Program-made: the position numbers and the translations under genes
Part shown: positions 43,424 to 52,042 of the stretch, piece by piece
Layout of the letters: the number at the start of each line of letters is the position of its first letter
How positions within the stretch are numbered: position 1 is the first letter of the stretch
Source of the DNA: Bacillus wiedmannii
Lineage (GTDB): Bacteria > Bacillota > Bacilli > Bacillales > Bacillaceae_G
Assembly (NCBI RefSeq): GCF_001583695.1
Contig: NZ_LOBC01000028.1
Location: 248,001 to 312,000 of the forward strand
Direction of reading: 5' to 3'
DNA: 64,000 bases
Notes under the pieces: model-generated
Database searches by the model: none
Told to the model about the DNA's origin: nothing
The model's input: the letters and a program-made list of their open reading frames with translations, nothing else

Positions 43424-43811
43424 TCCCTTCATCCACTACCATATCATCGAAAAAACTTCTCTCAATCTCTTTTTCATCAAAATGAAGAACTACAATTAGT
43501 CCTACATATAAAGAAACGAAATTTAGAAACCATTCCCCATTATCATCTTTCTTAGCTAAACATTTAAATATCTCTTGAAATTGCATACGTTCATCTGCAG
43601 CAACAACCGGACGCACACCAAAATATTTCAATACGAGATTCAGCTTCAGCTGCACGGATAATGATAAAATATATTTTAATATCTCCGTATACTCCGCACT
43701 ATCTTTTTGACTATACAACTTCACAAGCTTTTGATGTAAAGTAGAAATCGATAATTCTTCGTCAGTCACTTTAGTTGCTTCTATCGTTTCAATCATCTTT
43801 TTCATATCCAT
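43413..43811 (-). CDS. Uncharacterised helical protein, formate/Moco operon tail
   Basis: A 132-residue soluble helical protein, not recognised. It has an acidic end (DEKEIERSFFDDMVVDEGNAI is its last part) and aromatic residues near GEWFLNFVSLYVGL. ATG 43811 was chosen, with AAGGGG at good distance; the GTG at 43820 overlaps that box. It starts 43 bp after the preceding small gene in a run of same-strand genes leading from fdhA, so it may take part in formate or molybdenum metabolism, by position only. Confidence 0.6.
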   Translation of the reverse strand: MDMKKMIETIEATKVTDEELSISTLHQKLVKLYSQKDSAEYTEILKYILSLSVQLKLNLVLKYFGVRPVVAADERMQFQEIFKCLAKKDDNGEWFLNFVSLYVGLIVVLHFDEKEIERSFFDDMVVDEGNAI

Positions 43812-43853
43812 TACATTCACCCCTTCTGCAAAAAAACAAAAGCCAAAGCGTAT

Positions 43854-44078
43854 TTATTTTATAATCAGCAATAATTGAATATTTCTCATCTCTCGTTCTT
43901 CTTTACTAACTAAGTCATACTTTTTTAAAAGATGAAAGATATCATTTAATATTTCCTGTGAATGATTACCTTGCAAAAATCCCTTCAATCCTGTAAAAAT
44001 CTCTTTAGGCAAAAAACTCTTTTGACTTTCAAGCTTATTCATTACATCTTCCATAGAATGATCGATATTACACGCCAT
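43854..44078 (-). CDS. Uncharacterised 74-aa helical protein
   Basis: A small soluble helical protein with MACNIDHSMEDVMNKL, KGFLQGNHSQEILNDI and LLKKYDLVSKEEREM. GGGGGAAG precedes ATG 44078 by six bases. It begins 15 bp after the Mrp-like gene and is probably in the same transcript. No family was recognised; the single Cys and two His near the start are not enough for a metal site. Confidence 0.6.
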   Translation of the reverse strand: MACNIDHSMEDVMNKLESQKSFLPKEIFTGLKGFLQGNHSQEILNDIFHLLKKYDLVSKEEREMRNIQLLLIIK

Positions 44079-44093
44079 ACTAAACTTCCCCCT

Positions 44094-45143
44094 CTATCCT
44101 CTATAAATAATATCCTCCGCTAACGATGTAAACACTTCTCCCACAAGAGACTCTTCATCATATACAGATGAACCGTTATTTTCTTCTCGTTTTGCAAAAG
44201 GTATTTGTGCAATCACTTCTGTTTGCAATTGTTCTGCAAGCATTTCGCCACCACCTTTTCCGAAGAGATAATTTTTCGATCCATCTTGTTCTTCATAATA
44301 AGCCATATTTTCTACAATCCCTAAAATCTCGTGTTTCGTATGTTTTGCCATAACACCTACTCTAGATGCTACGAATGAAGCTACATTGTGTGGTGTTGTA
44401 ACGATAATTTCTTGCGCCTGCGGGATCATTGCTGCAACATCAATAGCTACATCTCCTGTGCCAGGTGGTAAATCAAGAAGTAAATAATCTAATTCTCCCC
44501 AGTGCGTATTCGCAAGGAAATTTTGAATCCATTTATTTAACATCGGTCCGCGCCACATAACTGGGTTATTTCCTTCCGTAAAAAATCCCATCGACATAAT
44601 TTTAACACCGTGACTAACAACCGGAATTGCTGTTTGATCAATCATCGTCGGTTTTTGATTCGTTTCCATCATAGCTGGAATGCTAAAACCATATATATCT
44701 GCATCTAATATCCCCACTTTTTTGCCCATACGAGCTAAAGCAGTTGCAAGGTTAATTGTCACCGTTGATTTTCCAACTCCACCTTTACCGCTCGTTACAG
44801 TAATAAATCGTACCCCTGAATCACGGTGAAGCATGCTCGGCATACCAGTTTCTGTTCTACTATTTTTCTTTAATTTCTCTGTTAGCGCAGCTCGTTCTTC
44901 TTGTGTCATAGAACCAAATGTCAAATCTACTTTAGATGCACCAATTGCCTGAAGAGACTCTTCCACATCTTGTTGAATTTTTGCCTTTAATGGACAACCT
45001 TGAATCGTTAGCACTACTTCAAGTTTAACCTCTGTTCCATTCATTTGTATATTTCTAACCATATTTAATTCTACAATACTTTTGTGTAACTCCGGATCCT
45101 CTACATGTTTTAATGCGTTCATTATTTGTTCTTGAGTAATCAT
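44094..45143 (-). CDS. Mrp/NBP35 family P-loop ATPase (SalA/ApbC-like)
   Basis: A 349-residue protein. Residues 1-90 are a MIP18-like domain (VLTIQGCPLKAKIQQDV). Residues 105-349 are the ATPase: deviant Walker A SGKGGVGKSTVTINLA, DADIYGFSIP, and LLLDLPPGTGDVAIDV. Mrp/ApbC proteins carry Fe-S clusters, but the late CxxC typical of carriers is absent here (NMAYYEEQDGSKNYLFG), as in Bacillus SalA, which instead acts in gene regulation. Its place after moaD suggests help with Fe-S proteins of this operon. ATG 45143 has AAGGGATGAG upstream; ATG 45152 sits too close to that box. Confidence 0.85.
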   Translation of the reverse strand: MITQEQIMNALKHVEDPELHKSIVELNMVRNIQMNGTEVKLEVVLTIQGCPLKAKIQQDVEESLQAIGASKVDLTFGSMTQEERAALTEKLKKNSRTETGMPSMLHRDSGVRFITVTSGKGGVGKSTVTINLATALARMGKKVGILDADIYGFSIPAMMETNQKPTMIDQTAIPVVSHGVKIMSMGFFTEGNNPVMWRGPMLNKWIQNFLANTHWGELDYLLLDLPPGTGDVAIDVAAMIPQAQEIIVTTPHNVASFVASRVGVMAKHTKHEILGIVENMAYYEEQDGSKNYLFGKGGGEMLAEQLQTEVIAQIPFAKREENNGSSVYDEESLVGEVFTSLAEDIIYRG

Positions 45144-45203
45144 AGAACTCATCCCTTCTCGTATTCGAATTTATATACAACATCTTCTTGGCGAAAAAGC
45201 TTA

Positions 45204-45440
45204 TTATCCCCCACTAACGGGCGGGATTAATGCGACTATATCTCCAGCTTTTATCATCTCTTCATCCGTTACAAACTCTTCATTAACAGCCACCATCACT
45301 CTATCAAACGATTGTAAGCAATAGCTTGCTTTGAGCCATTCTTTTAATTGCTGAACTGTCATTTCTTGCTTTTCTAAAATTACTAGTCGATTCGATCCGA
45401 CTTCCTCACGTAAATTTGCGAACAATAAAATTGTAATCAT
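45204..45440 (-). CDS. moaD: Molybdopterin synthase small subunit MoaD
   Basis: A 78-residue ubiquitin-like sulfur carrier ending in the required Gly-Gly (LIPPVSGG). MITILLFANLREEVG and AVNEEFVTDEEMIKAGDIVA are typical MoaD features. The C-terminal thiocarboxylate donates sulfur to precursor Z in the MoaD-MoaE complex; activation is by the MoeB-type protein encoded upstream. ATG 45440 lies four bases after the moaE stop. The longer frame overlaps moaE and was rejected. Confidence 0.92.
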   Translation of the reverse strand: MITILLFANLREEVGSNRLVILEKQEMTVQQLKEWLKASYCLQSFDRVMVAVNEEFVTDEEMIKAGDIVALIPPVSGG

Positions 45441-45444
45441 CTTC

Positions 45445-45909
45445 TCATTCTTCCTTCTTCGGTTTTCCATCCGGATATGCCGTATTTTCAAGTTGATCTC
45501 CAATCCACATCGTTCCATCTTCCCAAAATTCTTTTTTCCAAATTGGGACGATTCGTTTTATACGTTCAATCGCGTATTCATTCGCTTCATACGCTACTTT
45601 ACGATGCGGTGATGAAACTGCAATAACGACCGCAATATCCATGATTTCTAACCGCCCTACTCGGTGCGTAATTGCTACTTTTGCATCCGGCCATTTTCCA
45701 TTCATTTCTTCACCAATTTTCGTAAGTTGTTTTACTGCCATCGGTTTATATGCTTCATACTCTAAATGTAATGTTCGTTTTCCTTTTGTTAACTCTCTCA
45801 CCGTACCAATAAAAGTTGTAATTGCACCTGCTTCTCTTCTTGCGACTTTATTCGTTACTTCTTCAACTACAATCGGTATATCTACAATCTCAAATAGCGC
45901 TTGTCCCAT
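45445..45909 (-). CDS. moaE: Molybdopterin synthase large subunit MoaE
   Basis: A 154-residue protein with GAITTFIGTVRE, LEYEAYKPMA, HRVGRLEIMDIAVVIAVSSP and PIWKKEFWEDGTMWIG, all hallmark MoaE segments. The Lys residues in IWKKE are in the active site. It converts precursor Z to molybdopterin with MoaD. ATG 45909 has GAGGTG six bases before it and overlaps the moeA end by 20 bp, indicating coupling. Confidence 0.95.
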   Translation of the reverse strand: MGQALFEIVDIPIVVEEVTNKVARREAGAITTFIGTVRELTKGKRTLHLEYEAYKPMAVKQLTKIGEEMNGKWPDAKVAITHRVGRLEIMDIAVVIAVSSPHRKVAYEANEYAIERIKRIVPIWKKEFWEDGTMWIGDQLENTAYPDGKPKKEE

Positions 45910-47197
45910 TAGAAACACCTCTCACTTTATAAAATGCCCAAGGCCATTCACTACCTTCGTTATCTTCCAGCAAGAGAACATCTACGAACATATCTTTTTT
46001 ATAACCTCTCGTACCACCTGGAAGTACAATAAATATATTTGTCTCTGCTAGAGAAGAAACCGAGCTAGATTTATCAAACCCTGACGGATAAGCAATTAAT
46101 TGCCCTTCGTTATATGTCAGTTTTGCTCGCACAAATCTTGTAAATGGATTTGGTTTTAAAAAATCTTCTCCTAATAACGCTTTTTCTCTTTTTACATGTG
46201 CTTTTTCACTAAACATATACGTCCGAATACACGGTCTTACAAATAATTCAAATCCTACGTAACAAGCAGATGGATTTCCTGATAAACCAAATAATAACTT
46301 GCCATTTAATTGCGCTACAGTCGTAACACTTCCTGGCCGCATTGCAACTTTATTGAAAAGAACCGATGCACCTAACTTTTCGTAAATAGCTGGTAAATAA
46401 TCGTAATCCCCTACTGATACACCGCCTGTTGTAATGAGCATATCCACTTGGCTTAACGCTTCTTTTACAGCTGTGAAACATGTATGAAAATCATCGCTAA
46501 ACTTCCCAAAATATTTTACTCTGCCGCCCGCTCTTCGAATTTGAGACAATATCATATACGTATTACTATTTCGGATTTTCCCTGGCTGTAACGAATCATT
46601 TACATCCAGTAATTCACTACCAGTCGCTAACAATCCAATTACAGGCTTTCTCGCCACTGGTACCTCACTATATCCGAACGTAGCAAGAAGAGCTGAAATC
46701 CCTGGATGAATGTATGATCCTTTTTTTGCAAGAACCGTTCCTTTACGAGCATCTTCACCTTGAAAAGAAATATTGTCGCCCGCTTTGAACGATCGCTTCA
46801 CTTCCATATAATTGTTGCCAGCTTCCTCATATTGACGAGTCAGCTCTAACATAACAACCGCATCACACCCATTCGGAATTTGTGCTCCCGTCATAATTCG
46901 AACCGCTTGAAACGGACCTACTTTCTCATCGAATAGCGATCCTGCGCCAATTTCACCAACTACTTTAAATACAATTGGCGTTTCATAACCCGCTAAATTC
47001 GTATCTTCTGCTCTAATAGCAAACCCATCATACGGTGAACGATTGAATGAAGGTACATCATGGTCAGCTACTAAATCCTCCGCTAATATACGTCCGTAAG
47101 CTAATTCAATAGGTAGTAGTTCCTTTAAGCCGTTACTAGCAAATCCCATTACTTTACGAACAGCTTCTTCAACCGTAATTGGCACTCTTCTTTCCAT
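45890..47197 (-). CDS. moeA: Molybdopterin molybdenumtransferase MoeA
   Basis: A 435-residue protein with domains typical of MoeA: NRSPYDGFAIRAEDT, RIMTGAQIPNGCDAVV, the MoCF domain with LLATGSELLD and TTGGVSVGDYDYL, and GLSGNPSACYVGFELF. It inserts molybdate into adenylylated molybdopterin. AAAGGG lies nine bases before ATG 47197; the in-frame TTG three codons upstream is less likely. Only 18 bp separate it from the MoeB-like gene. Confidence 0.93.
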   Translation of the reverse strand: MERRVPITVEEAVRKVMGFASNGLKELLPIELAYGRILAEDLVADHDVPSFNRSPYDGFAIRAEDTNLAGYETPIVFKVVGEIGAGSLFDEKVGPFQAVRIMTGAQIPNGCDAVVMLELTRQYEEAGNNYMEVKRSFKAGDNISFQGEDARKGTVLAKKGSYIHPGISALLATFGYSEVPVARKPVIGLLATGSELLDVNDSLQPGKIRNSNTYMILSQIRRAGGRVKYFGKFSDDFHTCFTAVKEALSQVDMLITTGGVSVGDYDYLPAIYEKLGASVLFNKVAMRPGSVTTVAQLNGKLLFGLSGNPSACYVGFELFVRPCIRTYMFSEKAHVKREKALLGEDFLKPNPFTRFVRAKLTYNEGQLIAYPSGFDKSSSVSSLAETNIFIVLPGGTRGYKKDMFVDVLLLEDNEGSEWPWAFYKVRGVSNGTSAI

Positions 47198-47215
47198 TAT
47201 TGACAACCCTTTCTA

Positions 47216-48232
47216 TTAACCGAATACGCGATAATATAATTGTTTCGCTTTCGAAATATCATTTGTACCATGAATGAAAACACGACCATCTCGAAAAATA
47301 ACGACGCGGTAATCATCTAGTTGGCAAGATAGTAAATACGGATTCCGCTCTACTTCCCCCAGTTTTTTTAATACTTTTTCTATATCGTCAAAATCGTACT
47401 TCCTATTTTCTACCGGCCTAATTTGCACTGTATTTCTTCCGCATAAAACAGCCACCTTCGTTTGGTGTTCGTATGATAAATAAGGATAAGTTCGCTTCAA
47501 ACCGCACGAGGGGCAATCGTCTGTTTTGATTTTCCCTAGTTTTATAAAATGGTTTTGATTACTCCATATATCAAACATGAAAAATGTTTTTCTAATTGCT
47601 GAGAAATCTCCGACTAAAATTTTGAGTGCTTCCGCCACTTGATATGCTGCGACGATTTGAACAGTCGGGCTAATAATTCCAGCGGTATCACATGTCACAC
47701 CTGTAACAGGAACGTTCTTCAGCACACAATGTAAACACGGTGTCTCTTGCGGAATAACCGTATAACTCATACCGTACGATCCAACGCAAGAACCATATAC
47801 CCACGGGATATTATGTTTTTGTGATAAGTCATTTATTATAAATCGAATATCAAAATTATCTGTTGCATCAATTATTACATCTACATTTTTTAATAGGTCC
47901 TCCATATTTTCTGCAACTGCATCCATTATGAAAGCATGTATTTGTACTTCCGAATTAATTTGTTCTAGCCGATTTTTAGCAGCGATTGCTTTCGGCATTT
48001 TCTCTCTCACATCTTGTTCAGAGTACAGTTGTTGCCTTTGTAAATTACTCCATTCAACGTAATCACGATCAATAATCGTCAATTTGCCAATACCTGCACG
48101 TACGAAACTTTCGGCACTTGCACTTCCTAATGCGCCTGCTCCTACAATTAACACATGTTTATTTCGAATTTTTTCTTGCCCTCTACTCCCAATTGGTTTG
48201 AACAACTGTTGTCGTGAATACCGCTCAGCCAT
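47216..48232 (-). CDS. MoeB/ThiF-family adenylyltransferase
   Basis: A 338-residue E1-like enzyme: MAERYSRQQLF, nucleotide loop LIVGAGALGSASAE, IDRDYVEWSNLQRQQLY, catalytic region CDTAGIISPTVQIVAAYQ and zinc Cys pairs CLHC and CPSC. It adenylylates the MoaD C-terminus (or ThiS). With MoaD nearby, a MoeB role is most likely. The C-terminal 80 residues are a degenerate extra domain in place of a rhodanese: they show no active Cys loop, so a separate sulfurtransferase is presumably needed. Confidence 0.88.
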   Translation of the reverse strand: MAERYSRQQLFKPIGSRGQEKIRNKHVLIVGAGALGSASAESFVRAGIGKLTIIDRDYVEWSNLQRQQLYSEQDVREKMPKAIAAKNRLEQINSEVQIHAFIMDAVAENMEDLLKNVDVIIDATDNFDIRFIINDLSQKHNIPWVYGSCVGSYGMSYTVIPQETPCLHCVLKNVPVTGVTCDTAGIISPTVQIVAAYQVAEALKILVGDFSAIRKTFFMFDIWSNQNHFIKLGKIKTDDCPSCGLKRTYPYLSYEHQTKVAVLCGRNTVQIRPVENRKYDFDDIEKVLKKLGEVERNPYLLSCQLDDYRVVIFRDGRVFIHGTNDISKAKQLYYRVFG

Positions 48233-48256
48233 TACATATCCTTCCTCTCACGAACT

Positions 48257-49036
48257 CTATTTCATATTAGAATGTTGTTTTTGATAACAAGCAAAATAAG
48301 CAAATCCAACAAATCCAGCTCCCCCAATTACATTTCCGATAAAAACAGGAACAAAATTTCTAGCAAGATCCATCCACGTCAGATGACCTGCAAAAATAAC
48401 TGCTGAAATAACAAACATATTTGCTACCACTTGCTGAAATCCAATCACTACAAATGCCATAATTGGAATCCAAATTCCGATTATTTTCCCGACAAAATCA
48501 CTCGTCCCATAAGCGAGCCAAAGCGCAAGACAAACGAGCCAATTACATCCAATCGCTAAAATTAAAGTTCTCCCAAACGTTTCATGTAACTTTCCTTCTG
48601 CTATCGCTACCGTTTTATTTAAATAATCTCCCTCTGTTAATCCGCCAAGATGACCGAAACAATACGCAACAAAAATAGCTCCCACGAAATTCATGAAAGT
48701 AATCCAAACCCAGTTATTTAGTACACTTACCAATGTAATTTTCTTTGCATAAAGCGCCATAGAAAGTGACATCATATTTCCGGTAATTAATTCACCTCCT
48801 GCTAATACGACGAGCATTAATCCAACAGGAAAAACCGCTCCTCCTAAAACATTGACCAAACTACCCCAGCGCTCTGGTAAGTTACCTAAAACGCGAATGT
48901 TAAGTAAAAAACCGAGCGAAATAAACGCTCCTCCTAAAAAACCGAGAATAAGCATTGCTGGCAACGTCTGACTTACTTTTTGAACACCGGCCTCAATTAC
49001 AAGCTCAGCAATTTGTTCCGGTTTATGAAATGCCAT
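48257..49036 (-). CDS. Formate/nitrite transporter (FNT) family channel, YrhG-like
   Basis: A 259-residue membrane protein with six spans. LGNLPERWGSLVNVLGGAVFP, LAGGELITGNMMSL and CNWLVCLALWLAYG are FNT features; the central His/Thr pore residues lie in GFQQVVANMF and GNVIGG regions. FNT channels move formate or nitrite. Next to fdhA and fdhD, formate is the likely substrate, as for B. subtilis YrhG. ATG 49036 follows GGAGGAATTAGTA. A terminator-like hairpin stands upstream. Confidence 0.88.
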   Translation of the reverse strand: MAFHKPEQIAELVIEAGVQKVSQTLPAMLILGFLGGAFISLGFLLNIRVLGNLPERWGSLVNVLGGAVFPVGLMLVVLAGGELITGNMMSLSMALYAKKITLVSVLNNWVWITFMNFVGAIFVAYCFGHLGGLTEGDYLNKTVAIAEGKLHETFGRTLILAIGCNWLVCLALWLAYGTSDFVGKIIGIWIPIMAFVVIGFQQVVANMFVISAVIFAGHLTWMDLARNFVPVFIGNVIGGAGFVGFAYFACYQKQHSNMK

Positions 49037-49062
49037 TACTAATTCCTCCATTTTCTCCAAAT

Positions 49063-49116
49063 AAAAAAGCAGCTTCAAAAAACCTCCTCAAAATAAAGGT
49101 TTTTGAATGCTGCTTA
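49063..49116 (-). terminator. Terminator or attenuator between moaA and the FNT gene
   Basis: On the minus strand AAGCAGCATTCAAAAACC pairs with GGTTTTTTGAAGCTGCTT (one mismatch/bulge), directly followed by TTTTATTT. A smaller hairpin (CTCTG/CAGAG, 49121-49141) precedes it. It is 27 bp before the FNT start and 120 bp after moaA, so it may end the fdh-moaA transcript or control read-through. Confidence 0.75.
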
Positions 49117-49236
49117 ATTTCTCTGCACATCTTTTACAGAGATATCAATCATCACTTTTACTATAAAATAGAAAATCTACAAACGTTGCATACTTTCCAT
49201 TTTGTATATACTTCCTCAAAGCGTCACTTTTATATA

Positions 49237-50253
49237 TCAACCACCAATATGTGACATTTCAATTTTAGGTATTCTTTTTTTACTTGTATTATTTAAGCGT
49301 TCATCTGAATACCGATCTTCTCGATTGTTCCATATATCGCGTACGATATATGTTATTTCCTCGTCAGTGTATCCAGATCGAAGTAGTTCTCTCAAGTCAT
49401 TTCCTTTAGAAGCGAACAAACAAGTATATAATTTTCCTTCTGCAGAAATACGTGCTCTCGTACATGATGAACAGAAGGAATCTGTTACTGATGAAATAAT
49501 ACCTATTTCTTCATCACTTCCAATATAACGATAGCGAGTCGCAACTTCACCTGCATAATTTGCTTCTATCCGTTCTAATGGCATAACTTGATGAATGGCA
49601 TCTACTATTTCTTGTTTCGAGACGACCTCTCTTAATTCCCAACCGTTATAATTCCCAACGTCCATATACTCAATAAAACGAAGAATATGCTTATTTTCCT
49701 TAAAGTATTGCGCCATCTGCAAAATATCTTGTTCATTTTTCCCTTTTTGAACGACCATGTTAATTTTAATTTTCATACCAACTTCAGCTGCAGCCTGTAT
49801 TCCTTCCAGGACCCTTTGCACTTTGCTTCTATTACCATTCAAATAGAAAAACCGATCTTCTTCTAAGGAATCTAAACTAACTGTCACACGTGATAAACCC
49901 GCCTTATATAAATCAGGAGCAAACTTTTTCAGTAGTGATCCATTGGTTGTTAAACCGATATCCTCCACACCATCTATTTTATTAAGGCGCTCAATAAGCT
50001 GCGGAAGACCTCTTCGAAGTAACGGTTCTCCGCCCGTAATTCGTAACTTTCTTACACCTAAAGAAACAAAAATACGTGTTATCCTTTCAATCTCATCAAA
50101 AGATAAAATTTTATCATTAGACAAAAACGAATAATCCGGACCAAATATTTCTTCTGGCATACAATAGCGACAGCGAAAATTACAGCGATCAGTAACAGAA
50201 ATACGTAAATCCTTTAAAGGGCGTTGTAGTTTGTCTAATGTGACAGGTTTCAT
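49237..50253 (-). CDS. moaA: GTP 3',8-cyclase MoaA
   Basis: A 338-residue radical SAM enzyme: the first Fe-S cluster in [14 protein letters not shown] (C-x3-C-x2-C), the SAM-binding [10 protein letters not shown], the second cluster in [12 protein letters not shown] with preceding FCSSC and following TCLF, and a C-terminal Gly-Gly (SHIGG). It starts Moco synthesis by rearranging GTP with MoaC; no moaC lies in the window. GCGAGG precedes ATG 50253 by eight bases. Confidence 0.95.
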   Translation of the reverse strand: MKPVTLDKLQRPLKDLRISVTDRCNFRCRYCMPEEIFGPDYSFLSNDKILSFDEIERITRIFVSLGVRKLRITGGEPLLRRGLPQLIERLNKIDGVEDIGLTTNGSLLKKFAPDLYKAGLSRVTVSLDSLEEDRFFYLNGNRSKVQRVLEGIQAAAEVGMKIKINMVVQKGKNEQDILQMAQYFKENKHILRFIEYMDVGNYNGWELREVVSKQEIVDAIHQVMPLERIEANYAGEVATRYRYIGSDEEIGIISSVTDSFCSSCTRARISAEGKLYTCLFASKGNDLRELLRSGYTDEEITYIVRDIWNNREDRYSDERLNNTSKKRIPKIEMSHIGG

Positions 50254-50273
50254 CTTTATTGCCTCGCTTTTAC

Positions 50274-51071
50274 TTATTTTATATTTATAACACGCTCTGG
50301 ATGGGTATATACATTTAAGGATTCATTCCGAATAAACCCTATCGTAGTAATACCTAGTTCTTCTGCTAGCTGCAAAGCCAACTCAGTTGGAGCTGATTTT
50401 GACAGTATAATTTCACAACCAATCTTTGCAACCTTCAATAATATTTCCGAAGAAATACGACCACTAAAAACAATGATTTTATCTTTTATAGAAATATTAT
50501 TTTTTAAGCAATAACCGTAAATTTTATCTAATGCATTATGTCTACCGATATCCATTCGGCTTAAAATAATACCATTCACATCACACAAAGATGCATTATG
50601 AACGCCACCTGTATGACGAAACGTCTCCGCAGATTGCTGCATTTCTTTCATTAATCGAAAACAGTCTTCTGCAGCAACCTGTACATGGACTCCATTCATT
50701 TTCTTTGCGCTTAGTGCATCATTCGCAAAAACAAACCCTTGTCTACTCATACCACAGCATGAAGTAATATATCGTTTATTTTGCATTTGTTCGTAATATG
50801 GATTCACTTTTGCCGTCGTGACATGTACAAATCCTTCTTTCTCTTGTACCCATATGTCATCAATCTCTTCATACTTCCGAATGATTCCTTCAGATGCTAA
50901 GAAGCCTATTACCATATCTTCTATATATTCTGGAGTACTAACCATTGTAACAAACTCCTGTCCGTTCATTTTAATCGTGACTGGAAACTCTGTTACAATA
51001 CTGTCCTCTATATGTTTAAACGCCCCATGTTCATAACGAAAGATTTCTCTTTCTACCTGTATCGGGTTCAC
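50274..51071 (-). CDS. fdhD: Formate dehydrogenase sulfurtransferase FdhD
   Basis: A 265-residue protein with [20 protein letters not shown], the active loop YITSCCGMS with the catalytic Cys pair, [14 protein letters not shown] and [12 protein letters not shown]. FdhD moves sulfur from IscS-type desulfurases to the Mo-bis-MGD of formate dehydrogenase, which is encoded three genes upstream. The start is GTG 51071 with AAGGA ten bases upstream. It is 16 bp after the DUF2294 gene. Confidence 0.93.
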   Translation of the reverse strand: MNPIQVEREIFRYEHGAFKHIEDSIVTEFPVTIKMNGQEFVTMVSTPEYIEDMVIGFLASEGIIRKYEEIDDIWVQEKEGFVHVTTAKVNPYYEQMQNKRYITSCCGMSRQGFVFANDALSAKKMNGVHVQVAAEDCFRLMKEMQQSAETFRHTGGVHNASLCDVNGIILSRMDIGRHNALDKIYGYCLKNNISIKDKIIVFSGRISSEILLKVAKIGCEIILSKSAPTELALQLAEELGITTIGFIRNESLNVYTHPERVINIK

Positions 51072-51087
51072 AATCAGTATCCTTCTC

Positions 51088-51432
51088 TCACGTTATATTT
51101 TTATCAAAAACAAATACCGAAACTGCAATATCCTCTTCTACTTTCATATCTGAAAATAAATTCACTAATTTCGCTCCAACAAGTTCCTCCAAGTGTTCAC
51201 GGGAATTCGCAGCATACACTTCTTGAATCATTTTCGTTCTAGCCATATGAACCATTTCCGCACCGTCCATCGTACTTGAAATGAATTTTTCAGTAGGTGT
51301 TAAGTTTCCATAAAGGGTCGCAATCGCCATATTTTCAGCAAATACAGTATGAATTCTTTCTGGCCCTTTTCCGAAAAGTTCTTTTCGAAGTTTTCGTATC
51401 ATATCATTAAATTCATGTACTTTTTTTGACAT
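51088..51432 (-). CDS. DUF2294 protein, YrhF-like
   Basis: A 114-residue protein with MIRKLRKELFGKGPERIHTV, ENMAIATLYGNLTPTEKFI and QEVYAANSREHLEELVGAKL, matching DUF2294. B. subtilis YrhF, encoded between the formate dehydrogenase YrhE and the channel YrhG, belongs to the same family, so the order is conserved. Function is unknown. GGGAGG lies nine bases upstream of ATG 51432. Confidence 0.82.
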   Translation of the reverse strand: MSKKVHEFNDMIRKLRKELFGKGPERIHTVFAENMAIATLYGNLTPTEKFISSTMDGAEMVHMARTKMIQEVYAANSREHLEELVGAKLVNLFSDMKVEEDIAVSVFVFDKNIT

Positions 51433-51494
51433 ACAATTATACCTCCCAAAAGCCTCATTTTACTTTATTATATATTTTACCAAAATGATCCTTC

Positions 51495-51526
51495 CGCCCA
51501 AACTATTTCGTACAAACATTTGGGCG
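51495..51526. repeat. Inverted repeat between the YrhD- and YrhF-like genes
   Basis: CGCCCAAA and TTTGGGCG are separated by 16 bases containing TTCGTAC. There is no T-run on the minus strand, so it is not a clear terminator; it may be an mRNA processing or stability hairpin in the 115-bp gap, or a protein-binding site. Confidence 0.5.
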
Positions 51527-51547
51527 AAAAGGTTCACTTCATGAAGT

Positions 51548-52030
51548 TTATTCGTCTTTTAACCCTTTCCCCATACCTTTTAAGAAATGAAGTCCAAACC
51601 CGATAGCACGGTTAATGTCTGGGTCTTTCAATACTTTCATAAGATCGAATACCCCTACTTTTTTGTTACTCTCTAGATGTTCATTTCCTTCTTCTAGTCC
51701 TACTAATAAGCTACCTATAAGCTTTTTCGTAAGTTCCGGATCAAGTTCTGTTAAAGCACCCGCAGCACCCATCATATTATTAATTAAATTTGTAACAGGC
51801 TCACGAGTCACTTGGCCAAGAACAATCTTTGCGATTGGTTCTTTCGCCTTTAGCATAGAATTTGCAGCTTCTAGCATTCCGATGTCATTTAATTCCCCAA
51901 CAATATTAAACATTTGATTTAAAGCTTCTTCATTATTAGCTAGGAGCTCTTTTAAATCATCTAATTTTTGCTGTTTTATTTCTTCCTCAGTTAATTCTTG
52001 TTTTTGAATCATTTTTATAGGTGCAGCCAT
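51548..52030 (-). CDS. DUF1641 protein, YrhD-like
   Basis: A 160-residue acidic, helical protein with NNEEALNQMFNIVGELNDIG, VTNLINNMMGAAGALTELDP and a C-terminal FGLHFLKGMGKGLKDE. These are DUF1641 features, as in B. subtilis YrhD, which travels with the FdhA-type dehydrogenase. DUF1641 proteins are suspected accessory subunits for electron transfer or assembly, without direct proof. AGGAGGAGAAAAAT precedes ATG 52030; it starts 12 bp after fdhA. Confidence 0.85.
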   Translation of the reverse strand: MAAPIKMIQKQELTEEEIKQQKLDDLKELLANNEEALNQMFNIVGELNDIGMLEAANSMLKAKEPIAKIVLGQVTREPVTNLINNMMGAAGALTELDPELTKKLIGSLLVGLEEGNEHLESNKKVGVFDLMKVLKDPDINRAIGFGLHFLKGMGKGLKDE

Positions 52031-52042
52031 ATTTTTCTCCTC

